A stretch of 64,000 nucleotides of DNA from the NCBI GenBank assembly GCA_036346225.1, contig JARFIW010001188.1:1054001-1118000 (forward strand). Direction: 5' to 3'. Origin of the DNA: Platerodrilus igneus. Taxonomy: Eukaryota > Arthropoda > Insecta > Coleoptera > Lycidae. The translations under genes and the position numbers were made by a program. Each line of letters opens with the position of its first letter. The first letter of the stretch is position 1. The notes under the pieces are model-generated. The model was not told the DNA's origin. It was given only the letters and a program-made list of their open reading frames with translations, and searched no databases. Of this stretch, positions 46,188 through 58,085 are shown piece after piece.

Positions 46188-46602
46188 GAGATCTGTTTAA
46201 AGCACCAGAAGAGTATTCCCTTGCACATTGCGTGGCTCAAGATTTGGAAATGTCAAGGGGAATAGCTGTTGTTTTCAAGAAAAGTTTGGATGTGTGGATG
46301 AATTAGTACAACAGCAGCCAACTGTAGGAAAAGCTTTGGTTCTTCAGGATAAAAATCGTCATGTTTACTATCTGGTCACCAAAAATTCTTCTAGGCAAAG
46401 ACTTAGTTATGGACATTTATGGGAGGCTTTGCTAAAACTTATGGCTCAGATGATGTAAAACGGAGTAACGAGACTAGCGTTGCCTAAGCTAGGCTGTGGA
46501 CTGGATCGCTTAGATTGGAGGATAGTCCGAAATATGCTAGAAGTAGTTTTCCAGGAAACCAACGTCCAGGTCCTTGTTTGTTGTTATCAACCGGTTGCCT
46601 AA
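46187..46602 (+). pseudogene. OARD1-like ADP-ribose macrodomain (frameshift and stop)
   Basis: Starting in the frame of RDLFKAPEEYSLAHC, the translation follows the OARD1/TARG1 macrodomain: SLAHCVAQDLEMSRGIAVVF, a frameshift near 46280, then VDELVQQQPTVGKALVLQD, an in-frame TAA at 46456, and VTRLALPKLGCGLDRLDW. The GCGLDRL-W motif is the ADP-ribose-binding loop. OARD1 removes ADP-ribose from glutamate. Only the first strand of the fold is missing, at the junction. There are no introns. Downstream features suggest that this domain was part of an LTR element. No closer family call is possible from this copy. Confidence 0.85.
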
Positions 46603-46851
46603 CAAGACCAAGAAAAGAGTGTTGATTGTTATTTCCAACGACGCGGTGAATGCACCAGAGGAGATAGCTGCCGATACCATCATCAGTCATCGAATTGGCG
46701 TCAAAATGTATTAACAGTTGCGAGATGTAACGGTTTTAAAGAGGGGGCAGTGTTGCAAGCTACTATTAGGCAACCCGTCAAACACACAAGCGCTGTAAGC
46801 ACTGTATATTCTCCATGGACCGAGAATCTACTAGCAATTACTGGAGGATGA
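46603..46851 (+). pseudogene. CCCH zinc finger in frame after the macrodomain
   Basis: Directly after the stop TAA (46600-46602) the same frame stays open to the TGA at 46849-46851. It holds a CX7CX5CX3H finger, CYFQRRGECTRGDSCRYHH. Such fingers bind RNA. Whether it was originally fused to the macrodomain by loss of a sense codon, or read as a separate piece, cannot be told from one copy. The last 33 codons lie inside the LTR-like sequence that begins at 46751. Confidence 0.65.
46736..46750 (+). other. Polypurine tract before an LTR-like start
   Basis: taaagagggggcag, followed at 46751 by TGTTGCAAGC. This is the usual pattern of a PPT and 3' LTR start; BEL/Pao LTRs often begin TGTTG. Confidence 0.65.
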
Positions 46852-47290
46852 GTCATCCTTTTTAATTCACGGTATAAATAAGACCGATGATGAAGTACAG
46901 AGTTTAGTCTATATCAGAATGTCGAATTTAAATTATATCGTGGAAAGTTAATTAGTTGAGCTTTTGGAAGTCCAAGAGTAAACATAAGTGCTCTATCATG
47001 TGAACGTGTCTAATGTACATGCAGCTTGTAGAATACATAAATAGACAAAAGTGTAATAAATAAATAGCTGTGTTAGTGTTGTTAACAGACCTATGGTTAA
47101 GAATTTAGTTTAAGAAGATATTATTGCTTCTAAATTCATTAGTGTGATAGTGCTTCATTGTTAATTGGACTGAGAACATCTATAAATAAGTCATATACTG
47201 TTAATTAGACTTGTGAACAGTGAGTAATAAAGACTCTTGTTATTACTTGTTTTAAATTAGTGAAACGCGGTAGTAGTAGCCCGCTACTAT
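46751..47290 (+). mobile_element. Putative 3' LTR of the macrodomain-carrying element (end unresolved)
   Basis: Starts TGTTGCAAGCTACT. A TATA-like box, gtataaataag, is at about 46872. A polyadenylation-like ataaataaataa lies near 47058. The right end may be near the tagtagtagcccgctacta palindrome at 47269-47287. The partner LTR is not in the window. Confidence 0.5.
46870..46882 (+). promoter_or_regulatory. TATA-like box in LTR
   Basis: cggtataaataag, about 120 bp inside the putative LTR, would fit a retrotransposon promoter. Confidence 0.45.
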
Positions 47291-47589
47291 ACCTAATCTA
47301 TTTAGCTAAATAAACATATCCTGCGATAACAGCCAAACCACTTGGATTTATAAAAACACCAAATGCGCTGCTCCTAATCAACTTTTAAAAATAATTTATA
47401 CATTATAATTTTATCTGCATGTTATTTTAAATGTATGTGACATATATTTTTAACTAGGGAAAATGTATTAGAAGTAAAGTACAGAATGAATTGATTTAAA
47501 TTTAGTTCAATTTATAATTAAAGCTAAGCTAAATTTTGATAATTTTGATACTGGAGTATTTATAAAACACAACTGGCTTCATAGGAATT

Positions 47590-48820
47590 CCATTTTTGTG
47601 AATTTTAGGCTACGGATTGTTAAAATTCTTAAAAATGCATTTCCTATTAGGCCAATTGTAAGTTTATAAATACTTCAGTATCAAAATCATCAAAATTTGG
47701 TTTAGTGTTAATTACAAATTTAAATCAATTCATTCGGTAAGTAATACTTTTGATCTCATACAAAAATTGCAAAATATATAACGACAGGATGATTACACTA
47801 TGCTGTCATTTGATGTAAGTAACCTTTTTACTTCTGTTCCTAAATCAGAAACCCTACCATTAGTTGGAGATCTTCTGCGATCTGCCAACATCGGGGAAGA
47901 CAATGTAATTACAACTTTGACTTTATTGAATTTTTGTTTATCACAAGGTTTTTTCGTTTTAAATAACAAATGATATAAACAGTTCAAATCATTAGCAATG
48001 AGAAGTAGCTTCTCTCCATTTCTTGCAGATGTTTTTATAGATCATTTGGAAAACAAATTTATTTTAACCAATAAAAATCCACAGATTATACGCTGGTTTC
48101 GTTATGTTGATGATTGCTTGGTTTTTATTAAGGGTACAGCTGAAGCTGCTCAATACGTTTTGAATAATATTAATTCATCCTAATATTAAATTCACCTTGG
48201 AAATAGAATCTGAAAATAAGCTTAACTTTCTAGATCTGACGATATGCAAACATAATAATCAACTACATTATAATATTTATAAAAAACCTACACAAACTAA
48301 TCACATTATCCATACCAGCATCTTCTAACCATTGTTGGCAACACAAAATGGCAGCTTTCAACTGTTACATACACAGACTTATCAATATTCCTTTATCCAA
48401 ATCAAACTTTAATAAAAGGTAAATAGAATAAAACAAATAGCAATTAACAATGGATATTATTCTAACCTTATTTATAAATTGATCAATATTATAAAGAATA
48501 AAAAACTCATTCAACAAGTATATATCATTTCAATTAAAGTTACACCCGAAAAAAATTGCATTTCAGTTCCTTTTAAAGATTCTAACCTTAATACTAAAAT
48601 CAAAACTCAATAGAAAAGTATAGTAACTCGACTACAGTTTCATTCAAATTCATGTAACATGTTGAAACAACATACAGTTCATTCTAAAATCCTACAGAAC
48701 CATTGTCAAAAATATAGACGAAATTGTGGAGATAGTCAGGTCATCTATATTGACAGAACTTGAGACCATTGAGGGTAAGAATAAAAGAACATCAGAATAA
48801 AACAGATAAATCAGCATTCG
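47590..48820 (+). pseudogene. PLE-2 RT and GIY-YIG relic
   Basis: FPIRPIVS near 47645, then MLSFDVSNLFTSVP (47801-47845), SFSPFLADVFIDHLE (48010-48055), the active-site stretch FRYVDDCLVFI (48100-48135) and ESENKLNFLDLTI (48210-48250). Further right are a YIDRT remnant and KSAFGHRISCNKHPFDPN near 48810, which match the GIY-YIG region of Penelope-like ORFs. Stops at 47970, 48181 and several later positions make it a pseudogene. Confidence 0.82.
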
Positions 48821-49370
48821 GTCACCGCATATCTTGCAATAAACACCCTTTCGATCCTAATCTGCATTCAAAATTAATACATAATACTACCTCAAAAAAC
48901 CTTATTAAACGACTTTTTAGAAGATCTTGAAATTGAAAAGGAATTACTAAGAAATAACATTTGTTTAAATACTAAAATTAACCTCAATAGAACTTTTATT
49001 ACAATATTCAATTGTCTAAATTGATGAAACTGCATTGACTTATAAAATACCAAATGATTCATATTTCATTAATTTTACTGTGGTGATCTATGTTTCAGAT
49101 CGCACTCTTTAGTTGTCATTACAGAAATATAACGATTTGTTCTTTTCGACTTCATCTACGACACAGATAATATGTAATCCATATTTATAGGAAAAATCAA
49201 TTTGTTAGGTATCTAGTCTTTTTCTATGTGATATTAGTTTAATAGTTTAAGTGTTATCTATTTATCGAATTAGTTTGATGGAATACATTTTTTAAAATAA
49301 CTTGACAGTAAGTAATTATATTTGCTAATGTTTAATCTGTATAACCTATACTTGCTTACTCGTAGTAGCT

Positions 49371-49405
49371 CTGAAGATGGCTAACGCCAAAAGCACTCTG
49401 CTGTA
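49371..49405 (+). ncRNA. Hammerhead-like motif, PLE-2
   Basis: CTGAAGA, then TGGC-TAAC-GCCA as a stem-loop, then AAAGC. The CTGANGA box is intact, unlike in PLE-1, but the second core segment is AAAGC in place of GAAAC. It lies at the end of the Penelope-like relic. Confidence 0.4.
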
Positions 49406-49679
49406 ATTTATATATTTTAACTATTATATTATTTTTACACGAAAATACTCTCTGGTTTTGAATTTTATTAGAAACATTTGTGTACACAGCCAATAAATCT
49501 TCAACTTGTGGCACAACAAGTAATATCAAAAACAATTACAATATCATTTTACAGAAACCTATCTCTATTTAAATTTGAGAGTTTATAATGGCAATAGAAT
49601 AAATCCACATGTACTGAAACAAAGAAATGCATATTGGCAAAACTGATGAAATTAAAGAGAAGACAATTTTATTGAAAAA

Positions 49680-52340
49680 GAATTAGAAACTGTTAGTACA
49701 ATCCTGAAAAATGTACAGGTGTTAGAGTAGAATTTATTTAAGACGAGCCTGTACGTCATTTGACATATCCGCAAACCACGCACCTCACCATCAACCCCTG
49801 GATGCACTTCAGTTATACGGCCTAGCCTCCACATACGCGATGGCAAATTGTCTTCCGAGATGATAACTAACTGATCTGGAGCCAAAGGAAAACCTTGAGA
49901 AATCTTCCATTTTTGACGTTTTTGCAACTCCTGAAGGTACTCTCCTTTCCATTTCAACCAAAAATCCTGCTGGATGCGCTGCACGTATTGCCATCGTGAT
50001 AGTTTATTAATAGGTTCCATTGTTAAGTTCACTTCTGGAACTGCCATTAAATTGTCACCAATTAAAAAATGCCCCGGCGTCAGATAGTCAAAGTCGTTTG
50101 CGTCCTGAGAAAGAGGTACTAATGGACGAGAATTGAGTACACTTTCGACTTCAATTAATAAAGTATATAACTCAATAAAGGTTAAATTAGCATTTGACGC
50201 AACCTTATAAATATGCCTTTTAAAAGACTTTACGGCGGCTTCCCAAAGACCACCTAAATGGGGCCCCCTAGGGACATTAAAACGAAAGTTTATATTACGG
50301 GAAGTAGCTTCTCTTTCGATGGCGTTCTGAAACCTTCCATTTTTAGAAAATCTACGATCTCACGCAGTTCATTGACTGCACCCACATAATTAGTCCCGTT
50401 ATCGCAAAATATTTCGAATGGAACCCCACGTCTGCCAACAAATCTTTTAAGCGCTGCAATAAACGCTTCCGTGGTTAAATTTTCTACAATTTCGCAATGA
50501 ACAGCCTTTGTTGCCATGCATATAAACACACAGCCGTACGATTTAATTATTTTCCGAGATTTACGTGTACCTTCCTTGATAAAGAAGGGTCCAAAATAAT
50601 CTGTACCTACACTTGAGAATGGTCTATTGTTACCTTGTATACGACACGCAGGTAAATCAGACATTTTTGGTTGTGATGTTAAAGGATTATGTCGAAAACA
50701 AAGCACGCATCTCCGTACAATTTTTCTAACAACATTTTTACCTGACAGAGGCCAGTATTTTAATCTAGTAGCGGCTAACGTACCTTGAGTATGTAAACTA
50801 GCTTTATGAGCTCGAGAGACAATTGCATCACAAAGTAAGCCCTTTGCAAGCAATATTGGATGTTTATTATCAAATTGCATACTCGAATGACGCAAGCGTC
50901 CTCCTACGCGTAATATTCCGTTTTCATCCTGAAATGGATTTAACGACAATAACCTTGACTTAGTATTCAGACCTTGAGAACTTTGCAACTGGTCAATCTC
51001 TTTACTAAAAGAAATTCCTTGGTCAATCTTTAACAATGCAGTTTCTGCTTCATTGAGCTTCTTTACGGACAATTCTGAGGTATCCTTTTTTGATTTATTT
51101 TTACAATTAAAAATAAACCTTTTACAGGTAGCAATTAAACGAACTAATTTAGTAATGGACGAATATTTTAAGAAAATGCACTGTGCAAATTCACGCAACT
51201 CATTAACGTCACAATCGCTGATCCCAACAGTAAATACTTTAGCCTCTGGCACATCTACCTGGCATTTTATTGAATTAAATAATTTCGGTTTAAAATCAGC
51301 TTGATTTAGAAATGCAGGGCCTCGCCACCACAAATTGTTTTTTATTAAATCAGCAGGGTATTGTCCCCTAGAAATAATATCTGCAGGGTTGTTGAATGTG
51401 TCAACGTGATACCATGATTCCGATTTTGATATATTTTGAATTTCTGTTCTTCGATTCGCTACGAAAGATTTCCAACGACTAGGACATGATTTAATCCAAC
51501 ACAGAGCAATCGTTGAATCTGTATAATAATTAATCACCGAAAATTTCATATTGGACGAACTTAGCACCTTTTCGACTAATTCAGCCAATAATGAAGCAGC
51601 ACATAATTCCAATCGTGGTAAACTTATTGTTTTAAGAGGAGCTACTTTTGATTTTGCGCATAAAATTCCGCAATTAATACTATTGTTGGACATAATTTCT
51701 CTAACAAAAACACAAGCTCCGTATGCTCGCTCACTAGCATCGGCGAAACCGTGTAATTCAATACGTGAATTGTTCCCAAAAACAAGTTCGCGAGGAATGT
51801 TAATATTTGAAACGTCGTTCAATTGAGAACTAAATTCTTTCCAACCAGTGTGAAGCTCATTTGGGACGGTTTCATCCCAACCAGTTTTAATTTTCCACAA
51901 CTCTTGCATAATTAATTTGGAAATTGTAATAATGGGACCGAGCAATCCAAGTGGATCAAATAATTTTGAGATGTGAAAGTCAGTGGCGTAGCGGATTAAA
52001 TAATTTTTATCAAACTCCATAGAGTAAATATTCTAAAATTAAGTTTTATATTGTTAGTGGTTTAAATTTACATGGCGAATACGCAAATAAGCAAGGCATA
52101 AAACACAAAGAAACAGAAAGAAATCTATGAAAGCGTAAGAAATAAATATAGAATATCAAAGTCAGAAATATCAATTGACATTTAATAGCAAATTATCTAC
52201 GCCACTGATATGCTGAACCAACACGTCTATTTATAAACAATGGACTAATCTGACACCGTTTTAGTCGTGTGCGCACGATGACGTACAGGCTCTTCTTAAA
52301 TAAATTCTACTATACCTGTTAATTTTTCAGGATTGTACTA
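49680..52340 (-). mobile_element. BEL/Pao pol fragment between inverted LTR-like pieces
   Basis: The pol fragment is on the minus strand. At the left, 49683-49768 contains the minus-strand segment TGACGTACAGGCTC...TTCTACT...ACAGGT...TTTTTCAGGATTGTAC. At the right, 52279-52345 has the same segment on the plus strand. The two LTR-like pieces are therefore inverted relative to each other, unlike an intact element. The 5' half (gag, protease, most RT) is missing. Confidence 0.75.
49752..52020 (-). pseudogene. BEL/Pao pol: RNase H, integrase and C-terminal domain
   Basis: ORF 52020-50290 starts in RT sequence typical of Pao (ISKLFDPLGLLGPIITISKL). RNase H-like: ELHGFADASERAYGACVF, LPRLELCAA and YTDSTIALCWIKS. 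Zinc domain: HKASLHTQG...CVLCFRH. Integrase core: VGTDYFGPF, EIFCDNGTNY and, after a frame change near 50310, GGLWEAAVKSFKR. The C-terminal DUF5641-like part is at 50047-49752 (LSRWQYVQRIQQDFWLKWKGEYL). The triad looks intact, but the frame is broken and the 5' part is lost. Confidence 0.9.
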
Positions 52341-52345
52341 AAATT

Positions 52346-54439
52346 ATATAATTCTTGCAGGCTTTCTCTTCTTCTAATATATAATTTCTGCAGAAAATAC
52401 TTTTCCTTGTTTCAGCACACATTTGCAAGGTTTCCTTGTAACATTTCTCCTTTCTTGATTGCCGTTAGAGGCATTTTTTCCTCTACAAATGTTTTGAAGC
52501 ATGAGTCGCCGTTATTGTTATTGCCATTTTTATAAACCTTCTGAAGGAAAAAGCCATGGTTAATTAAAAATAATTAGAGAAAATAAGCGAAATTCAAAAA
52601 CAAGGAAGAAATTCTATTCCAATTACAAAAATAGTTAGTACAAGTAATAAGAACAGATTGCTTACTTGATCTCAGACTGTTATACTCGTACAAAGGTTTT
52701 TGTGATGTTTTTCAAATTCTCCACAAGGAAATCGAATGGGAAACATTTCCATGACAACACTCAAAACATATTTAAAAATCTTGAGAAGATTACAGAGTTT
52801 ACCAATGAACACTTTCTTTTTATAATACTTTTGTTATATTATAATTATAAAGATAAACTATGACGTTAACATCAAGTTGGTTTTTAACGCTGTATTATAA
52901 AATAATGTCAACTACTGACAAAATACAATGATAAACTTCTCCAACAAGGGAATGGAAATGACCAACGTCAATCACATACTTGTTGATACTATTCTGCAAT
53001 ATAACCCAACATTTAAAAACATTGAATTTTTAGCCATCGAACAATGATAGTGTTAACCGAAGCAGCACACATAACATTTTTTTTGTTAACACTTATACCA
53101 CCATATGGGGTATAAATTTACCATAACAATAATAAAAACACCTTTTGCAAAAACTCACTAATCTCATTTGCATTATTTTCACAAAACACATTCCTACAGA
53201 AAAACTTATAAGAAACATGTCTAGGTTGTTCTTTTTCCATTCAAACAATCTTAAATTCTGGGAAAATTTGAACATCACAATTTCATAAAACTTAGTGTAT
53301 TGCCTGAGTACAATATCCCCTCCAGGAGGTTGTAATTGGTTAGTTTTACAAATGCAACTTTCAACTTTAACGTTCAATACCTTCCACACAGTATTGTATC
53401 TGGGTTTATACAAGATTTGTTAAAAAGGAATCTTCCAATAACTTGTGTAATATCTATATTACACAATGTCAATAAGTAATCTAATTTAAATTGCTAAACA
53501 TCCTTTCATGCAGTTTAATGGATTCGCTGCAGAAACAAAACATTTTTTTAAACAGCTGATAATATTGTGTGCGGTACATTTTTATTATGGAAGTTAGATT
53601 TGCAAGTATAATCATTATTATGTAGGTAACTATCTATGCCACAGTTATAAACCGTCGTAGTTAACGATCTCGATTCTTTCCTAATCATGGGAATGCTATT
53701 CTAAAGTTTAATTGTAACATTTGATAAATAACGTAATTCAAAAACATTTAACCAGTCAAACATGGACCCAATAAAACTTAGAAAAGTCCTTTCTTTATGC
53801 TTGTTCAGGGTTGTTTTAATGTTTCTAGTTTTATCCGTAGTTTAATATTCAAATTGATGTCCAAGTCCTCTACCTTCTTTTCTAGCCAATAAAGGAATAC
53901 ATAGTGACCATCATGATTTTTGAATTGCAAAAATGTAGCGAAGTTTGTTTCCATACACTAAGTCTTTAATTCCATAAACAACCAGATCTATTCTTTTGTG
54001 TAATTCTTGAACTTGTGGCAATCTTTTAGTACTAGCTTGGTCGATATCCTTTTGCTGGTATTGGAGACAAACATTATTCTCCTACATACTGTTGTATAGG
54101 TGTATGTCTACCACTTTTGGAAATATATTACGCTTATAGATTGTAAAGGTCGACGATTTTAAAAAATCCGAAAAGGTTCTTTATTGGGCAAATAAACAAT
54201 GTTTATAGGAACCCCTTTATGTGCGGTGTACGCCAATGTTACAAACCCCACCTTCCTTAGTTTGTCTATGTCATTTGTCATTTTGATAAATACGTTCTTA
54301 GAAAAACCTTTTAAATAGTATACCAACTATCCCTTTCGTCAAGGACGCCCAGCCCACATAATTAAAAGACTCTTTCTTACCAACCACAAATACATATTAC
54401 TGCCAAATAAAGAACATATTTTTTTAGTTTCTAATACTG
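52346..54439. other. No recognised gene
   Basis: Two small minus-strand ORF stretches (53413-53093 and around 54080-53900) show hydrophilic sequence, but I recognise no motif and both have stops around them. A degraded element protein is possible. Otherwise AT-rich unique sequence. Confidence 0.5.
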
Positions 54440-56039
54440 ATATTATAAATAATACACCAGTATCAAACAAATATGCTGATACTCCACATCCTGAGAAAAG
54501 AAATCATCAAAACACAAATATAGGTGTTTCCAAGGCTTCTAATAGTAATCAAAGTAAGCGGACTCCTCCTAATCTTGAGGTTAATTATGTTAATGCTAGT
54601 TTTACAAAAAGTGTTAACTTGTCTAATGATTTCCCAGAGCTTAATGTTCCTGTAAGCAAATTGCTTATTGTCAACAAGATTGTTACTGCTACTGCTGCTT
54701 CTCATGTGCATAATGTCCCTATAAGCCAAGTACATACTATTAACAATGTTACTTCCAATGCATTACATCATGTGTCGAATGAGTGGTGTACTGTTACCCG
54801 CAAAAAAACCCAAGTCCAAAGGCATTGTGGACACAGCGGCTTTTTATACTGCTGACAATGCATACAATCTCTTTGATGTACTGCGTGGAACGTGTATTCA
54901 ACTTAGCAGGGTTGCATACGAAGCTAACAGCGACCCTCAAAATCCTGATAATGTTCTCAGGTATCTGAAGACTGATTTTGCCAAAGCTGTCTGCTTCGTA
55001 TCAACATGTCTAATTATTTTAGATCTTTCAAGTTGGGTATCCCAGCAAATGCAAAAAGTCGTCTTGTAAACCCCACAGTATTGGTCTGTAAATGTACAGA
55101 TCAGAGAATTTGTTTTTAGACCTATTAAGGACCCACAAACGCATTTAGCTCCAGCCAGGAAAACTTTTGAGGCAAGCTCACAGTTGGCAATAAGGGAGGA
55201 ACGTAAACAACGTTGCGAGTATCATAAGAATAATGTCTTCTAGTACTGGCTGTTTGTGTCGTAATTCTGTAAATGTTAACCGCTGCAAACTAATATATAT
55301 TATCATATTGTGCATGATTTGGTTACCAAAGCTGTTGAATGTTATTAAGCTGCTTCTTGTCACAATTACGAAGTAATAATCTTAACTGAGACTTGGATTA
55401 ATAGTGATTATCAGGATCACAAACTGTTTCCCAACTCTTACCAAGTGTATCACGATGATCATAATTATGATGCTCTTGATTGTGACCATGGTGGTGGTAC
55501 ACTGGTGACCGTTGCTTCTCATATTGCTGCATGTAAGATTAAAGATTATAACAGTGTTTTCTTCGAAGATACTTGGGTTAGAGCAAATTTGATGTGGCTA
55601 CGATAATCACATGTGGGGTATACTTTCACCCTAATTCTGACTATGAACTTTATGGAGATTTCATTAAAACAGCTGAAACTATATTAGCTCTCAACAATAA
55701 TTCCCAATTTCTAATTATTGGTGAGTTTAATCAGCCTAAGATTCAATGTACATCAGATGGGGAATGAAATTTCATGAATCTTGTTGGTTTGATACCTGCA
55801 GTCCTTTGTTCATGATATGCATTATCTAATCTATAACAGGCTAATTGTGTGTTTAAATTTCTGTGGAAGAATGCTTGATTTCGTTTTTACAAATATAATT
55901 GACTACATGAAGATTATTGTAGCAGATAAGTCTTTAGGCATAGTCGACAATTATAATCCTTTACTTATAATATCAATTATTAATTCTTCTCTTTCATCTA
56001 TCAAGATTGAAGCTTCATTTTATTTCTATAATATTTGAT
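54440..56039 (+). pseudogene. LINE-C relic: ORF1 tail and endonuclease
   Basis: Left part: a Ser/Asn-rich ORF1-like stretch ending EWCTVTRKK at about 54780. Around 55370-55490 the endonuclease reads LTETWINSDYQDHKLFP and later a GGGTLVTV block. Further on, FLIIGEFNQPKIQC (55705-55760) replaces the usual GDFN motif, and MLDFVFTN is near 55870. This order is that of APE-type LINEs of the jockey/CR1 kind. Many stops and frame changes. No RT follows, so it is 3'-truncated. Confidence 0.65.
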
Positions 56040-56373
56040 GGACTGACTATGGTAAACTATAATCCTAGCAATTTCTAAACCGACTTTAATCACAAATGAC
56101 GTCATGCCATATCAACTACAAATGATATTCTTGTCTTATTCTAACTCCAGAAAAAGTTTCCTTCTCGGTTCGCAAATTTTGCAATGTTGCTGCCTTCATT
56201 TGTTGACAACTAATATTCCTTATATTGGTTATGTTACATTTTCGTTGGCGTTCTTATTTCATGTCATTAACCTCTTGCGTAGTTTTTATCCCGCATTTTG
56301 TGTTATTCTTGCTTGCATTTAAAATTGTTTTTTCAGAACAGACTAGCGTTATTTTTGTTTGGGTGAATAAACT

Positions 56374-57897
56374 ATGTCCGGTTCACGTTTAGAAAGCAGA
56401 GGAAAGCTACTTGTACCTAATTTGATAGCGTTTTTTGAACAAGAATGAGATAACGGTAGTTCATTTATTCCTTTGACGGCAGTTTGCCAGGTAAATTAAT
56501 TATTTAATTCAATTTGTAGTTCATTAATTCTATTTTACCATGTAGCAGCGGCTTTAAATATCAATTTGTCCACGGTAACTGCTGTGTCAGAAGCAGTTAA
56601 AAACAATGAACCCTTGACTTCCAAGAAACGAGTTCACAAAAAACCTATTTCTGAAGTTGACCAAGTTACTAAATGTTGTATTCGTAATGTAATTTACAGA
56701 ATGTATGAAAATCGTGAGTAAATTTTATTAATTTTTAAATTGTTTATATAACAGTAAATAATTTTAGGCGAGCATATTTCTGTAAAAATTTTGTGGCAAA
56801 AGGTAACACACGCTGGGCTTTTTAAGGGTAGCGAAAGATCGTTGAATACAGTTCTACATAGTATGGGTTTTAAGTGGAAACAATATAATTCAAGATGCGG
56901 ACTTATGAAGTTACCTGATGTTGTCAATAGAAGAGTGCAATTTTTGAAAACTTATATACACGTCAAACAGCAACACTTGTATCAATTTGTTTTTTTAGAT
57001 GAAACATGGATTTTTCAAAATGATTCTATAAACCGTTATTGGCAAGATAACAATCTGAAAAGTGTAAAAAGTACAAGAGTTGACAGAAAAAGGTTAGTGA
57101 GATTTACATTTGATAATGTGAATACATGAAGTAATTCTGCATTTTAGGTACATAGTGTTGCATGCAGACAATGCAGATGGTTTTATTGATGGTAGTGAAT
57201 TGGTCTTTAGTTCATCGGCAAAAATCAAGATTGTCATGGCGAAATGAATGAGGATGATTTTTTACATTGGTTTGAAAATCAACTACTAAAAAATTTAGAA
57301 ACATCATCTGTAATTGTCCTAGATAATGCTTCGTATCACAATACTACAGAACAAAAAATACCAAACATTTCGTGGAAGAAAACAGAAATAGCAGAATGGC
57401 TTAATAGAAATGGAATCCGTTTTAAATTAGCATCTTTAAAAAGTGAACTGCTACATGTGGTTTCAATGTAAGTAGAAAATGTGGTATTCTTTGTAGCCGA
57501 CTAACATATTTCTCCAAATTGTAGGAACAAACCACCGAAGATTTTTAAAATTGATCGTTTAGCTTAACAGTATGGCCATAAGGTACTAAGACTGCTTCCC
57601 TACCATTGTATTTTAAATCCAACTGAACTGATTTGGGGTATTGCTAAAAATTATTTTAATCGTCACGTTGGTAGGGATGGCAGATCTATAGAAAACTGTA
57701 TGGCAATGTGGCACGAAGCATTAGTGACCGTATCGCCTCAAGTTTGGGCAGATTCTGTACAACACACAGAAACAATCATTAAAGAATGGTGGAATCGCGA
57801 AATTCAGTTTGATATAAAGGATGCAGCACCGTTGGTCATTGATGTAAATGAAGATAGCGACAACAGCAATTGGGATTCAGACTGCAGTGATAACTAA
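56374..57897 (+). pseudogene. DDE_3-type (Tc1/IS630-related) transposase with four likely introns
   Basis: The exon-like segments share one protein: start SGSRLESRGKLLVPNLIAFF; MGFKWKQYNSRCGLMKL; catalytic FVFLDETWIFQN (D1), VIVLDNASYHN (D2) and LPYHCILNPTELIWG (E). The DDE triad is present. GT-AG introns fit at about 56491-56545, 56711-56768, 57092-57148 and 57471-57524, each 50-60 bp. In-frame stops in exon 1 (TGA near 56446) and before QYGHK (TAA near 57565) indicate decay. The C-terminal acidic tail (SDNSNWDSDCSDN) ends at 57897. Flanking TIRs are not visible. Confidence 0.8.
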
Positions 57898-58085
57898 TCA
57901 TCACAAACTTATTGAACCTTAGGAAATTTAATGAAAGAAATTTTTTACAGGATAGACACGTTGATGTTTGTAAATTAATTAATTATTGGCATTTAGTTTA
58001 TTGTGTATTAATACATATCTTTAACTTTCTGTATAATAAATAAATACAAAACGAAATAGAATTTCTATTGCTAAATATCAAATTT

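Larger units (their letters stand above)
47460..49450 (+). mobile_element. Penelope-like element PLE-2, decayed
   Basis: Contains the RT and GIY-YIG-like remnants described in the next entry and ends near a hammerhead-like motif at 49371. 47460-47570 and 47660-47765 form an inverted pair, so the left part is rearranged. No complete terminal repeat was found. Confidence 0.75.

Noticed and set aside
53093..53413. 106-codon minus-strand ORF
   Set aside because: No recognisable motif, composition like surrounding AT-rich sequence, and neighbouring frames are broken.
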